A stretch of 43,161 bases of DNA from Gammaproteobacteria bacterium (lineage in GTDB: Bacteria; Pseudomonadota; Gammaproteobacteria; WOZS01): contig WOZS01000036.1 of NCBI GenBank assembly GCA_011620135.1, positions 27,122 to 70,282 of the forward strand, read 5' to 3'. The notes under the pieces are model-generated. The model worked only from the letters and a program-made list of their open reading frames with translations, ran no database searches and was not told the DNA's origin. Shown piece after piece: positions 14,824 through 25,423 of the stretch. Within the stretch, counting starts at the first letter, position 1, and every line of letters begins with the position of its first letter. Position numbers and translations under genes: made by a program.

Positions 14824-15702
14824 ATGAACGACCGCCTGGCGCGCCATTTCTTCCTTGCCGCAGGTCGCGCCCCGCTGTGGGTTCAGCAGGGTTTGGGCCA
14901 ACTCGCCGGCATGGCCACCGCCTGTATGAGCAAGACTCGTCATGTGGCAGCAACCAACCTGCGGCTCTGCCTGCCCCAGCTTACGGCGGCCCAGCGTCGC
15001 GCGATGATTACCCCAAGCCTGCGCGCCAGCAGCTGCGCGGCCGTGGAGATCGCGCGCTGGAGCCTGGCCTATCCAGACGAGATACGCCGGGTAGTGGTGG
15101 AGACCAGCGGCGTGCATCTGCTGCAAGAAGCCCTGCTGGCAGGCCGGGGGGTGGTCATCCTGTCGCCGCATGTTGGCTCCTGGGGCTTGCCCAACATCTA
15201 TGCGGCCACCCTGGCCCCCATCACCGTCATGTACCGCAACCAAGGAGGCATCCTCGATGCGGCAACCCGCCTGTTCACCAGCGAGCTCTTGGCGCGCCTT
15301 GGCGTGCAGCTGGCCGCTTCCAACCCATCCGGCGTTCGCCTGATCGCCAATGCCCTGCGCCGTGGGGGCATGGTGGGGTTGCTCCCGGATCAGGCTGTGC
15401 GTGGCAGAGGTGCCTTGTTTGCTGATTTTTTTGGCCAGCCCGCCACCATGCCCGCCTTTATTCCCAGGCTGCTCTTGAACAGCAAAGCGACAATTCTCTT
15501 TGCCTGGAGCAGAAGATTGCCCCGGGCACAGGGCTATGCTGTGCATTATCTGCAGCGCCCCTTACCGCGCCACGATGTGCAGCAGCTTGCCGAGGCCATC
15601 AACCGGGGAATCGAGCAATGCATCCTGGCCAACCCGGAACAATACATCTGGGGGTATCGACGCTTTCGTCGCCAACCCCCCGGCATGCGCTCCCCTTACT
15701 GA
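14824..15702 (+). CDS. Lipid A acyltransferase-like protein (LpxL/HtrB family) with altered motif
   Basis: The length (292 residues), the early hydrophobic segment, the ILSPHVGSWG segment and LLPDQA place it in the LpxL/HtrB late acyltransferase family, inner-membrane enzymes that add secondary acyl chains to lipid A. The catalytic motif HX4(D/E) is not intact: after H116 the fifth residue is G121 (HVGSWG), where the family has Asp or Glu. The rest of the fold signature, including PDQ, is kept. Either the enzyme uses another acid, or it acts on another acceptor, or it is inactive. The ATG follows GGGAGGATC, a good ribosome site. It converges with gyrB 21 bases downstream. Confidence 0.8.
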   Translation: MNDRLARHFFLAAGRAPLWVQQGLGQLAGMATACMSKTRHVAATNLRLCLPQLTAAQRRAMITPSLRASSCAAVEIARWSLAYPDEIRRVVVETSGVHLLQEALLAGRGVVILSPHVGSWGLPNIYAATLAPITVMYRNQGGILDAATRLFTSELLARLGVQLAASNPSGVRLIANALRRGGMVGLLPDQAVRGRGALFADFFGQPATMPAFIPRLLLNSKATILFAWSRRLPRAQGYAVHYLQRPLPRHDVQQLAEAINRGIEQCILANPEQYIWGYRRFRRQPPGMRSPY

Positions 15703-15723
15703 GACAGGTCTTTTCCCTGAGGA

Positions 15724-18222
<2,499 letters not shown>

Positions 18223-18261
18223 TCACGTGGAACATTACAATGAAAATAGCGCCTCAACGCC

Positions 18262-19662
18262 TCATGGGGCAGCTGCCACCTGGTTTTTGTCCAGGTAGGC
18301 CCTTTGTATCGACAGGGCGCGCAGGAGGTTCAGGGCTTCATAGATCGCATAGTCTTCCTGGGCCAGTTTTTGGCTGAGTTGGGCCCGGTCTATGTCCTTG
18401 AAACGGACAGCCTCGACAGTCCCTGAAAGCCGACCACGCAGGTCTGCCTCGCGGGTCGCATCTAAGGACACCTCCTTGTTCTCGCCACTGACCGTAAGCG
18501 CAGGCAAGACAATATCTGGGTGAATGCCATCGGCCTGGATGGAGCGGCCGCTGGGCGTGTAGTACCGTGCCGTGGTCAGCTTGATGGCATCTCCCGTGGG
18601 CAAGGGCATCACCGTTTGCACAGAACCCTTGCCAAAGGTAGTCCAGCCCATGAGCAGTGCCCGATGATTGTCCTGCAGGGCCCCTGCGACGATCTCCGCA
18701 GCCGAGGCCGAGCCCTGGTTCACCAGCACCACCATGGGGGCACCATGGAGCACATCACCTGGGGTGGCGTCGAAATCCTGCCTCGAGTCGGGCACACGGC
18801 CCTTGGTATATACGATGCGCCCGCTATTGAGAAACAGGTCGGACATGCTCACCGCATCACTCAACAAACCCCCTGGATTGTTGCGCAGATCAAGCACGAT
18901 ACCCTTCAGGGGGCCCTTGGCTTCCTTGTGGAGCTGTTCCAGGGCTTTGCTGGCCTCGTTGGTGGCCTCGGCAGCGAACTGGGTGACACGGATATAGCCG
19001 ATCCCCTCATCCAGCAGCCGCGATTTGACACTGGCCACCTTGATCACCTCACGGGTCAACTTGACCTTGAAGGGGGTATCACGGCCTTCCCGCACCAGCG
19101 TCAGGGTAAGAGATGTGCCCGGATCGCCGCGCATCAGCTTGACCGCCTCTTCCAGGTCCATGCCCTGGACGGAACGGTCGTCGATACGAATAATCAGGTC
19201 GCGCGCCTGGATACCAGCACGCTTGGCAGGGGTGTCATCCAGAGGGGCCACCACCCGGATGAAACCTTCATCGGCCTGGACCTGAATGCCCAGCCCCCCA
19301 AAGCGTCCGGAGGTGGTGATCTGCATCTCCCTGAACTCGTCGGCATCCATGTAGGACGAGTGGGGGTCAAGACCGTTCAACATGCCCCGAATGGCATTTT
19401 CCAGGAGCTTGCTGTCGCTGACTTCTTCCACGTACTGGGAGCGAACCCGCTCAAGTATGGCAGCGAACTTCTGCAAATCGGTCAGGGGCAGCGGGGACTG
19501 GGACGTGGCGGGGGTGGCACTCGCCTCGAGACGGTGGTTGAAATCGACAGCACCTGCTGCCAGCAATACACCCAGCAGTACGCCCAGTAGCACGTGCCTG
19601 CTAAGCGACTTGGGTTTTCCGGAATTTTTTTGCTTGCTCATCTCTCGCGGCTCAAACGCCAT
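18262..19662 (-). CDS. ctpA: C-terminal processing protease (S41 family)
   Basis: This periplasmic serine protease trims or degrades proteins from the C-terminus. Order of parts: a short basic N-terminus, a transmembrane/signal segment (about 24-40), a PDZ domain (about 110-195, from TSGRFGGLGIQV) and the S41 core with RNNPGGLL. The catalytic dyad is S320 in GSASAAE and K345 in FGKGSV, with the usual 25-residue spacing. I chose the ATG at 19662 because a GGAGG sits 9 bases upstream; starts at 19671 and 19641 are possible. It is 25 bp after gpmI and probably co-transcribed. In many proteobacteria envC separates gpmI and ctp, but it is absent here. Confidence 0.93.
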   Translation of the reverse strand: MAFEPREMSKQKNSGKPKSLSRHVLLGVLLGVLLAAGAVDFNHRLEASATPATSQSPLPLTDLQKFAAILERVRSQYVEEVSDSKLLENAIRGMLNGLDPHSSYMDADEFREMQITTSGRFGGLGIQVQADEGFIRVVAPLDDTPAKRAGIQARDLIIRIDDRSVQGMDLEEAVKLMRGDPGTSLTLTLVREGRDTPFKVKLTREVIKVASVKSRLLDEGIGYIRVTQFAAEATNEASKALEQLHKEAKGPLKGIVLDLRNNPGGLLSDAVSMSDLFLNSGRIVYTKGRVPDSRQDFDATPGDVLHGAPMVVLVNQGSASAAEIVAGALQDNHRALLMGWTTFGKGSVQTVMPLPTGDAIKLTTARYYTPSGRSIQADGIHPDIVLPALTVSGENKEVSLDATREADLRGRLSGTVEAVRFKDIDRAQLSQKLAQEDYAIYEALNLLRALSIQRAYLDKNQVAAAP

Positions 19663-19687
19663 GCCCCTCATCCTCCATTTCGAAAAC

Positions 19688-21208
19688 CTATTGCACCAAT
19701 GAAAGCAGGCGTCGTCCGGTCATCTCGACGGGTTGGGCAAAGCCCAGAAGGTGCAGCACCGTCGGGGCCACATCGCACAAGCTCCCTGTTTTTTCCATCT
19801 GCACCTTTCTGTTCCCCACATAGATGAAGGGGACGGGATTGGTAGTGTGGGCCGTGTGCGCCTGACCCGTCTCATCGTCCCACATGAGTTCGGCGTTGCC
19901 ATGGTCAGCAGTGATCAGCGCCTCGCCACCCACCTCGGCCAAAGCGGCATCGAGCAGGCCAAGACAGTGGTCCAAGACCTCGATGGCCTTCTTGGTGGCC
20001 TCGAAATGTCCGCTATGCCCAACCATGTCGGCGTTGGCAAAGTTACACAGAATAAAACCAAACTCCCCAGAGCGCACCGCCTGAACCAGATGCTCGGCCA
20101 CCTGCAGGGCGCTCATTTCCGGCTTGAGGTCGTAGGTGGCCACCTTGGGTGATGGCACCAGTTGGCGTTCTTCCAGGGGAAAGGGGTCTTCCCGGCCGCC
20201 ATTGAAAAAATAAGTGACATGGGCGTATTTCTCGGTCTCTGCCAAGCGCAGCTGATGCACCCCATGCTCAGCCAACACCGCACCCAGCACCTCGTTCAAG
20301 ACCACGGGGGGAAAGGCAACCGTCGTGGGCAAATCATTGCGATACATCGTCAGGGACACCATTATGGCCAGCCGAGGCCAGTTGGGTCGCTCAAAGGCCT
20401 CAAAAGACTCGTTGACCAGGGCTTCGGTGAGTTGACGGGCTCTGTCGGCCCTGAAGTTCATGAACACGACCGCATCGCCGTCCGCCATGACAGCGTTATG
20501 CCCTGGGCCATCGAGCACCACGGTGGGCTGGATGAACTCATCGTTCTCACCCCGGGCGTATCCCTGCTCCAGGGCTTCCTGGGCGCTGCGGGCGTGAAAG
20601 GGGGCCTCGCCCTGCACCACCAGACGATAGGCCCGCTCGGTGCGGTCCCAGCGCTTGTCGCGATCCATGGCATAATATCGCCCCACCACCGAGGCAATGC
20701 GGCCCACCCCCAGTTCAGCCATGAGCTGCTCCATGGCCGCAATGGATGCCAGAGCGCTGCGTGGCGGCGTATCGCGGCCATCCAGGAAGGCATGGAGCAG
20801 CAGCCGCCGCACACCTTGCTGATGAGCCAGACGGATCATGGCCTGGATGTGTTGCTCGTGACTATGCACCCCTCCAGGGGAAAGCAAGCCCATCACATGC
20901 AGCGTGCCCTGGGTATGGCAGGCTCCCCGCAGGGCTTCGTTCTCAAAGAAGCTGCCATCCTCGATGGCATTGAAGATCCGCATGGAATCCTGGTAGACCA
21001 CTCGTCCAGCCCCGAGATTCATATGACCCACTTCCGAATTGCCCATCTGCCCATCAGGCAGACCCACGAAGCGGGCCGAGCCCTGGATCAGGGTATGGGG
21101 CTGCTTGGCCCACCAGCGATCCCAGGTGGGTTTGTCAGCAGCAGCGATGGCGTTATGGTTCGTCTCTTTGCGATATCCCCAACCATCCAGGACCACCAAG
21201 ACCAACAT
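19688..21208 (-). CDS. gpmI: 2,3-bisphosphoglycerate-independent phosphoglycerate mutase
   Basis: GpmI interconverts 3- and 2-phosphoglycerate in glycolysis and gluconeogenesis using two metal ions. The catalytic Ser is S58 in MGNSEVGH. Other alkaline-phosphatase-superfamily motifs are VLVVLDGWG, LLHAFLDGRDTPP, FRADRARQ, NFANADMVGHSG and ITADHGNAE. The start is ATG 21208 (506 residues), giving MLVLVVLDGWG, because AAGGGAGAG ends about 6 bases upstream; a longer frame adds six residues that look like translated ribosome site. It is divergent from the rhodanese-secB-gpsA group, as in E. coli. Confidence 0.97.
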   Translation of the reverse strand: MLVLVVLDGWGYRKETNHNAIAAADKPTWDRWWAKQPHTLIQGSARFVGLPDGQMGNSEVGHMNLGAGRVVYQDSMRIFNAIEDGSFFENEALRGACHTQGTLHVMGLLSPGGVHSHEQHIQAMIRLAHQQGVRRLLLHAFLDGRDTPPRSALASIAAMEQLMAELGVGRIASVVGRYYAMDRDKRWDRTERAYRLVVQGEAPFHARSAQEALEQGYARGENDEFIQPTVVLDGPGHNAVMADGDAVVFMNFRADRARQLTEALVNESFEAFERPNWPRLAIMVSLTMYRNDLPTTVAFPPVVLNEVLGAVLAEHGVHQLRLAETEKYAHVTYFFNGGREDPFPLEERQLVPSPKVATYDLKPEMSALQVAEHLVQAVRSGEFGFILCNFANADMVGHSGHFEATKKAIEVLDHCLGLLDAALAEVGGEALITADHGNAELMWDDETGQAHTAHTTNPVPFIYVGNRKVQMEKTGSLCDVAPTVLHLLGFAQPVEMTGRRLLSLVQ

Positions 21209-21337
21209 GGTGCGCTCTCCCTTCATTCATGTCCCAGGCTGCTTGGGTGCTATGGATAGCAGGGCAGGACTTGCCAAAACACAGGAAAAGTCGATCATAC
21301 TATTGACCCAATCAACCATCATAACAGGATACTTCAT

Positions 21338-21775
21338 TTGACCATCTCGCAGTTACTGGATTTCATGATGCGCCATGGTGTTTTGGTGGGGCTGTTTGCG
21401 TGCAGCACCCTGGCGCTGGGCCTTTTGGAGCTGTGGCGCCTGCGCCGCCGGCCAGCAACAGTCACTCCGCAGTTGCTCACCGTCATGCTCAACCGGGAAA
21501 ACGCCTATCTGATCGACCTGCGGGATGCCGCTCAATTCCGCGAGGGCCATATTGCCGGGGCTCACCATGTCAACCCGGAGCGCCTCGCCGAACACCTCCA
21601 GGGCAAGAAACTGGATGGCCCTCTCATTCTCTGTTGCCATGACGGCACGTTTTCTGCCACAATGGCGCTCGAGGCAAAACAGGCCTTGGCCGGGCAGCAA
21701 CCCGTGTTCATCCTGCGTCATGGTCTCAATGGCTGGCGCCAGGAAGGCCTGCCGCTGGTTGAGGGCAAGCACTAG
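21338..21775 (+). CDS. Membrane-anchored rhodanese-like protein (YibN-like)
   Basis: An N-terminal transmembrane helix (about 14-33) is followed by a rhodanese domain with the loop C100-H-D-G-T-F-S106 (CxxGxxS), so the active-site Cys is present and sulfur transfer is plausible. Its position, divergent from gpmI and before secB and gpsA, matches E. coli yibN. grxC, which lies between yibN and secB in E. coli, is missing. The start is TTG at 21338, with CAGGA about 9 bases upstream; the next Met is nine codons in and would cut the lead before the helix. Confidence 0.85.
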   Translation: MTISQLLDFMMRHGVLVGLFACSTLALGLLELWRLRRRPATVTPQLLTVMLNRENAYLIDLRDAAQFREGHIAGAHHVNPERLAEHLQGKKLDGPLILCCHDGTFSATMALEAKQALAGQQPVFILRHGLNGWRQEGLPLVEGKH

Positions 21776-21875
21776 GTCACGCGAGTAAACTGCTGACAAG
21801 ACCCCTCAGGGGGCTGCCATCACCAGGCAGATATCGCGGCAATGCTTAGGTTTAATGGTTGATGAAACGCTTTTC

Positions 21876-21907
21876 TGATGATCAACGCAATTGAATTAAG
21901 ATCATCA
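21876..21907. promoter_or_regulatory. 8-bp inverted repeat upstream of secB
   Basis: TGATGATC (21876-21883) and GATCATCA (21900-21907) are perfect complements 16 bp apart in an AT-rich part of the 172-bp gap between the rhodanese gene and secB. The arms are two helical turns plus a few bases apart centre to centre, as for a dimeric regulator site. No T tract follows, so a terminator is less likely. Confidence 0.4.
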
Positions 21908-21947
21908 TATCACACCCTTCCCAGAGGGGCCACAGCATCGGAGCAGC

Positions 21948-22454
21948 ATGAGCGATCAGATAACAAGCGGCGGAATGTCTGCAGAACAACGCCAGCTGGC
22001 CATACAGAAAATCTATCTCAAGGACGCCTCCTTGGAGGTGCCCAATGCCCCAGAGGTCTTTACCAAAAACTGGACCCCCCAGGCCAAGGTGGACCTGGAC
22101 AGCGCCATAGACATGCTGGATGAGAACCTGTTTCATCTTGTGCTGACGGTGACCGTCACCGTCAGCATGGATGAAGCCACTGCCTTCCTGGTGGAGGTGC
22201 ATCAGGCGGGGCTCTTTACGCTGAGCGGCTGGAGCGAGGACGAGCGTCATCGCCTGCTGGGCACCTTTTGTGCCGCCCAGCTGTTCCCCTTTGCCAGGGA
22301 AGCCATCGCCGATCTGAGTGGTAAGGCTGGATTCCCACCGCTCCTGCTGGCGCCTGTGAATTTCGAGGCGCTGTATGATGCTCGCCGCGAACAGGCGCAG
22401 GGGGGCGGGATAGCGACTGCCCCTGCCCAAGGGGGAGGACACAACGGCTCCTGA
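21948..22454 (+). CDS. secB: Protein-export chaperone SecB
   Basis: SecB keeps precursor proteins unfolded and hands them to SecA. The 168-residue sequence follows the family closely: IQKIYLKDASLEVPNAPEVF, then a beta-rich LVLTVTVTVS segment, AGLFTLSG, LLGTFCAAQLFPFAREAI and FPPLLLAPVNFEALY. The C-terminal 25 residues are Gly/Gln/Ala-rich and unconserved, as is common. A GGAG is 5 bases before the ATG. gpsA starts 6 bases after its stop, so the two are co-transcribed. SecB supplies the Sec route while TatABC, also in this window, handles folded proteins. Confidence 0.96.
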   Translation: MSDQITSGGMSAEQRQLAIQKIYLKDASLEVPNAPEVFTKNWTPQAKVDLDSAIDMLDENLFHLVLTVTVTVSMDEATAFLVEVHQAGLFTLSGWSEDERHRLLGTFCAAQLFPFAREAIADLSGKAGFPPLLLAPVNFEALYDARREQAQGGGIATAPAQGGGHNGS

Positions 22455-22459
22455 GGGTC

Positions 22460-23458
22460 ATGGACGCATGCTGCATCGTGGGGGCCGGCGCCTGGGGTAG
22501 CGCGCTCGCCATCCACCTGGCCCGGCATGATATCCAGGTCGCGCTCACCGGCCAGCGCCCCGCGGCCCTGCGGGATATGGCCGCCCGGCACGAAAATGCC
22601 GCCTCCCTGCCCGATTGCCCCTTTCCGCCTGGCCTGACCATCGAGCCCGACCTGGCCAGCGCCCTGCAAAAGCATCATGATATCATCCTGGCAGGGGCCA
22701 GTCATGCCCTGCCTGGTCTCATGCCCATCATGAAAACCCATCTGCCTGCCCATGCCCGCATCGCCTGGGCATTCAAGGGGTTCGCCACCCCCCAGGGCAT
22801 GCTGACCCACCAGTATCTGCGCCAAACACTGGGATCCCGGCCCTATGCTGTGTTTTCAGGCCCAGCCTTCGCCAGAGAGCTTGCCGCCGGGCTACCCTGC
22901 GCCGTGGCGCTGGCGGCAACGGAGCGCTGCTGGGGGGATGAGCTGGCCGCTGCCCTGCACGATGGCCGCTTTCGCGTCTACCGCAGTGACGATCTCACCG
23001 GCATCCAGGTGGGGGGTGCCAGCAAGAATGTGATCGCCATCGCCTGTGGGGTGGCAGATGGCATGCGCATGGGCGCCAGCACCCGGGCCACCCTGGTGAC
23101 CCGCGGCCTGGCAGAGATGCTGCGCCTCAACGAGGCCTTGGGCGGCTCGGCCGAGACCCTCATGGGACTTTCGGGTCTCGGCGATCTGGTATTGACCGCC
23201 ACCGACAACCACTCCCGCAACCGCCGCCTGGGGCTCTACCTGGGCCAGGGCTGGCCCGTGCCCAGCGCCAGGGCCATGATTGGCCAGGTCACAGAAGGCT
23301 ATTATGCCGCCCGTATCATCCATGACCTGGCGCTGCACCATGGGGTCCGTATGCCCATCACCTCCCAGGTAACCGCCATACTGCATCAGGGCCATGCGGT
23401 GTTGGACGCCCTGGCAACACTGACCGCGCCAGGGCAGCCCAGACAGGAATGGCCCTAG
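22460..23458 (+). CDS. gpsA: Glycerol-3-phosphate dehydrogenase [NAD(P)+]
   Basis: GpsA reduces dihydroxyacetone phosphate to sn-glycerol 3-phosphate, the backbone of phospholipids. The N-terminal Rossmann motif is VGAGAWGSALA; WAFKGF carries the first conserved Lys, then SGPAFARELAAGLP, and GGASKNVIAIACGVADG carries the catalytic Lys. The late motifs GLSGLGDLVLTAT and SRNRRLG bind the substrate phosphate. At 332 residues it has normal length. The ribosome site is a GAGGG overlapping the secB stop, a sign of translational coupling. Confidence 0.96.
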   Translation: MDACCIVGAGAWGSALAIHLARHDIQVALTGQRPAALRDMAARHENAASLPDCPFPPGLTIEPDLASALQKHHDIILAGASHALPGLMPIMKTHLPAHARIAWAFKGFATPQGMLTHQYLRQTLGSRPYAVFSGPAFARELAAGLPCAVALAATERCWGDELAAALHDGRFRVYRSDDLTGIQVGGASKNVIAIACGVADGMRMGASTRATLVTRGLAEMLRLNEALGGSAETLMGLSGLGDLVLTATDNHSRNRRLGLYLGQGWPVPSARAMIGQVTEGYYAARIIHDLALHHGVRMPITSQVTAILHQGHAVLDALATLTAPGQPRQEWP

Positions 23459-23512
23459 GGGACGCGCCAATGCCCCTGCCATGAGGCTTGCGGGATCCTC
23501 CGTAAGGTGGTG

Positions 23513-23533
23513 TCGGCTTATTCGGCTTATAAT
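23513..23533 (+). promoter_or_regulatory. Tandem 9-bp repeat and -10 box before ydfG
   Basis: TCGGCTTAT occurs twice in tandem (23513-23521, 23522-23530), and the end of the second copy forms a perfect TATAAT (23528-23533). A transcript would begin about 26 bases before the ydfG ATG. No good -35 is visible. Confidence 0.5.
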
Positions 23534-23565
23534 GAAGCTGTAGCGCAACTGATGCGGAGCTGGGC

Positions 23566-24360
23566 ATGGTGCAGAAGAAAAAACCCCAACCCCTTGACAA
23601 TGGACTTGTGCCGGGGACTGCCGTGGTCACAGGGGCCACAGCCGGCTTTGGCCGTGCCATCGCCCAAGGGTTGCACCGTGCAGGCTTTCATGTGGTGGCC
23701 CTGGGGCGCCGCCGGGAACGCCTGGAGGAGCTTGCCGAGGAGCTGGGCAGCGTGCGTCTGTGGTGGCAGACGGTGGACGTGCGTGATCACGAAGCCTTGG
23801 CCGCGCTGCCCGCTGCCCTGCCGGACGATTGGCCGGCGGTGAGCGTGCTGGTGAACAACGCCGGCCTCGCGCTGGGCCTCGAGCCAGCCCAGCAGGCCGC
23901 GCTTGAGGATTGGGAAACCATGGTGGACACCAACATCAAGGGCATGTTGTATGCCACCTCGGTCTTTCTGCCGGGCATGACCCAGCGCCGCCTGGGCCAT
24001 GTGGTCAACATGGGCTCGGTGGCTGCCCATTATCCCTATCCAGGTGGTTGCACCTATGGCGGCACCAAGGCCTTTGTGGCTCAGTTCGGCAAGGGTTTGC
24101 GCAGTGATCTCCTGGGCACCGGCGTTCGGGTCACCACCATCGAGCCCGGCATGTGTGAAACCGAGTTTTCCCAGGTGCGCTTCAAGGGTGACAAGGACCG
24201 AGCCGCGGCCGTCTATCAGGGCACCAGGCCATTGTCGGCAGAGGACATAGCAGATACGGTGCTCTGGGTATTGGGCCTGCCTGCCCATGTCAACATCAAC
24301 AGCATCGAGCTCATGCCCGTCTGCCAGGCCTGGGGACCATTTGCCATTCATCGTTCATGA
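23566..24360 (+). CDS. ydfG: NADP-dependent 3-hydroxy acid dehydrogenase (YdfG-like SDR)
   Basis: This short-chain dehydrogenase of 264 residues has TGATAGFG (22-29) for cofactor binding, GRRRERLEEL with Arg after beta-2 (NADP preference), NNAG (97-100) and the catalytic set S151, Y164 and K168 in YGGTK. The YdfG-specific segments EDWETMVDTN, YPGGCTYGGTKAFVAQF, TTIEPGM, VRFKGD and LPAHVNINSIELMPV all match. E. coli YdfG oxidises L-allo-threonine, serine and 3-hydroxypropionate and reduces malonic semialdehyde. The first 15 residues are an extra N-terminal tail. GGAG lies 7 bases before the ATG. Confidence 0.92.
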   Translation: MVQKKKPQPLDNGLVPGTAVVTGATAGFGRAIAQGLHRAGFHVVALGRRRERLEELAEELGSVRLWWQTVDVRDHEALAALPAALPDDWPAVSVLVNNAGLALGLEPAQQAALEDWETMVDTNIKGMLYATSVFLPGMTQRRLGHVVNMGSVAAHYPYPGGCTYGGTKAFVAQFGKGLRSDLLGTGVRVTTIEPGMCETEFSQVRFKGDKDRAAAVYQGTRPLSAEDIADTVLWVLGLPAHVNINSIELMPVCQAWGPFAIHRS

Positions 24361-24363
24361 CGC

Positions 24364-24381
24364 CGCAGCGCGGCAGCTGCG
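24364..24381. terminator. Hairpin between ydfG and the thioesterase gene
   Basis: CGCAGC (24364-24369) pairs with GCTGCG (24376-24381) around a 6-base loop, in the 29-bp gap between convergent genes. It is GC-rich with no T tract, so a bidirectional terminator is only a possibility. Confidence 0.35.
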
Positions 24382-24389
24382 TGGGTGGG

Positions 24390-24842
24390 TCAGTCCTGCG
24401 ACAGCAGCTCGGGCAGCAGGAAATGGGCGCGTACCACGGCAACGGGGCGGCTGCGGTCTTCCTGCCAGGCCTCGGCGCCCACCTGGGCCACGCGACGCCC
24501 CACCCTGGTCAGACGACAGGCGGCATGGGTGGTCGCCGAACGGGCCGAGCGCAGGTAATCGATGGAAAAGTTGATGGTCTTGGGCAGATCGGCGGTCTGG
24601 CTGTGCCACATGAGATGGGCGATGGTGGCCACCTCCAGGAAACCGGCCACCACGCCGCCATGCAGCGCCGGGATGGCGATGTTGCCGATCAGACGCTCCT
24701 GGAAGGCGAGCTCGAACCGTGGGCCATCCGGCTCCAGATGGGCCGACATGTCTAGAAAACGCGCGTAAGGAACCACCGCCAGCAACCCGTCAGGATCGCC
24801 CGCAGCATAGGCCGCCCTGAGTTGATCTGCAATCATGTTCAT
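24390..24842 (-). CDS. Hot-dog thioesterase, PaaI-like (second of a pair)
   Basis: The 150-residue protein has the hot-dog helix pattern ALHGGVVAGFLEVAT, with the HGG motif of PaaI-type acyl-CoA thioesterases, then strands TINFSIDYLRSA and CRLTRVGRRVAQVGAEAW. It probably hydrolyses an acyl-CoA; the substrate is unknown. Its ATG overlaps the stop of the upstream thioesterase (ATGA, 24839-24842), so the two are translationally coupled and may form a heteromer or act on related substrates. It converges with ydfG. Confidence 0.83.
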   Translation of the reverse strand: MNMIADQLRAAYAAGDPDGLLAVVPYARFLDMSAHLEPDGPRFELAFQERLIGNIAIPALHGGVVAGFLEVATIAHLMWHSQTADLPKTINFSIDYLRSARSATTHAACRLTRVGRRVAQVGAEAWQEDRSRPVAVVRAHFLLPELLSQD

Positions 24843-25333
24843 GCGCGCCCTTCCATGGGCTGCTCAGCCTCGCGGCGCTGCGGCGAACTGGTGCGAATGA
24901 ACGTGCCGATGCTGCGCGCCACCAGCGCCATGGTATGGGCCTCGATCACTTCCGCTTCCACAAAGGCGATCTCCCGAGCCACGCGATAGCAGTGCGCCCG
25001 GCACAGCACATCGCTTCCCGGCGTGGGGGCGCGGATGTGATCGATGCGCAGGTCCAGGGTGGCGATGGGTTCCGGCTGGCGCATGGCCAGAAAGACCGCC
25101 ATGCCGCAGGCGGTATCAACCAGCGTGGTGATGGCCCCGCCATGAAGGATACCGCTTGCCGGGTGCCCAGCCAGGGCCGCGTTGTAGGGTAGGCGCAATG
25201 TGGCCTGCCCAGGACCTGTATCCACAGGGGTGATATCCAGGGCTCTCACATGGGGGATGGACTGGAAGAAGGACTTTCCTCCCCACGGATCCACCGATTT
25301 GGCCGATTTGGCATCGGTCTTGTCACCACTCAT
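24839..25333 (-). CDS. Hot-dog thioesterase, PaaI-like (first of a pair)
   Basis: At 164 residues this protein has ASGILHGGAITTLVDTACGMAV, the usual PaaI active-site helix with HGG and a following Asp, then ATLDLRIDHIRAP and CRAHCYRVAREIAFVEAEV strands. It is a predicted acyl-CoA thioesterase. The start is taken as ATG 25333; a TTG three codons earlier is possible and neither has a clear ribosome site. The second thioesterase overlaps its end. fabI ends upstream on the same strand 90 bp away, which hints at a link to fatty acid metabolism. Confidence 0.83.
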   Translation of the reverse strand: MSGDKTDAKSAKSVDPWGGKSFFQSIPHVRALDITPVDTGPGQATLRLPYNAALAGHPASGILHGGAITTLVDTACGMAVFLAMRQPEPIATLDLRIDHIRAPTPGSDVLCRAHCYRVAREIAFVEAEVIEAHTMALVARSIGTFIRTSSPQRREAEQPMEGRA

Positions 25334-25423
25334 GATGAGCAACGGAGCGACGCGGGACGTGGTTCAGCAGCAAGGATCATACCTATACTCCAAACATATA
25401 TATGAGAAGATATAGTGCAGGCG

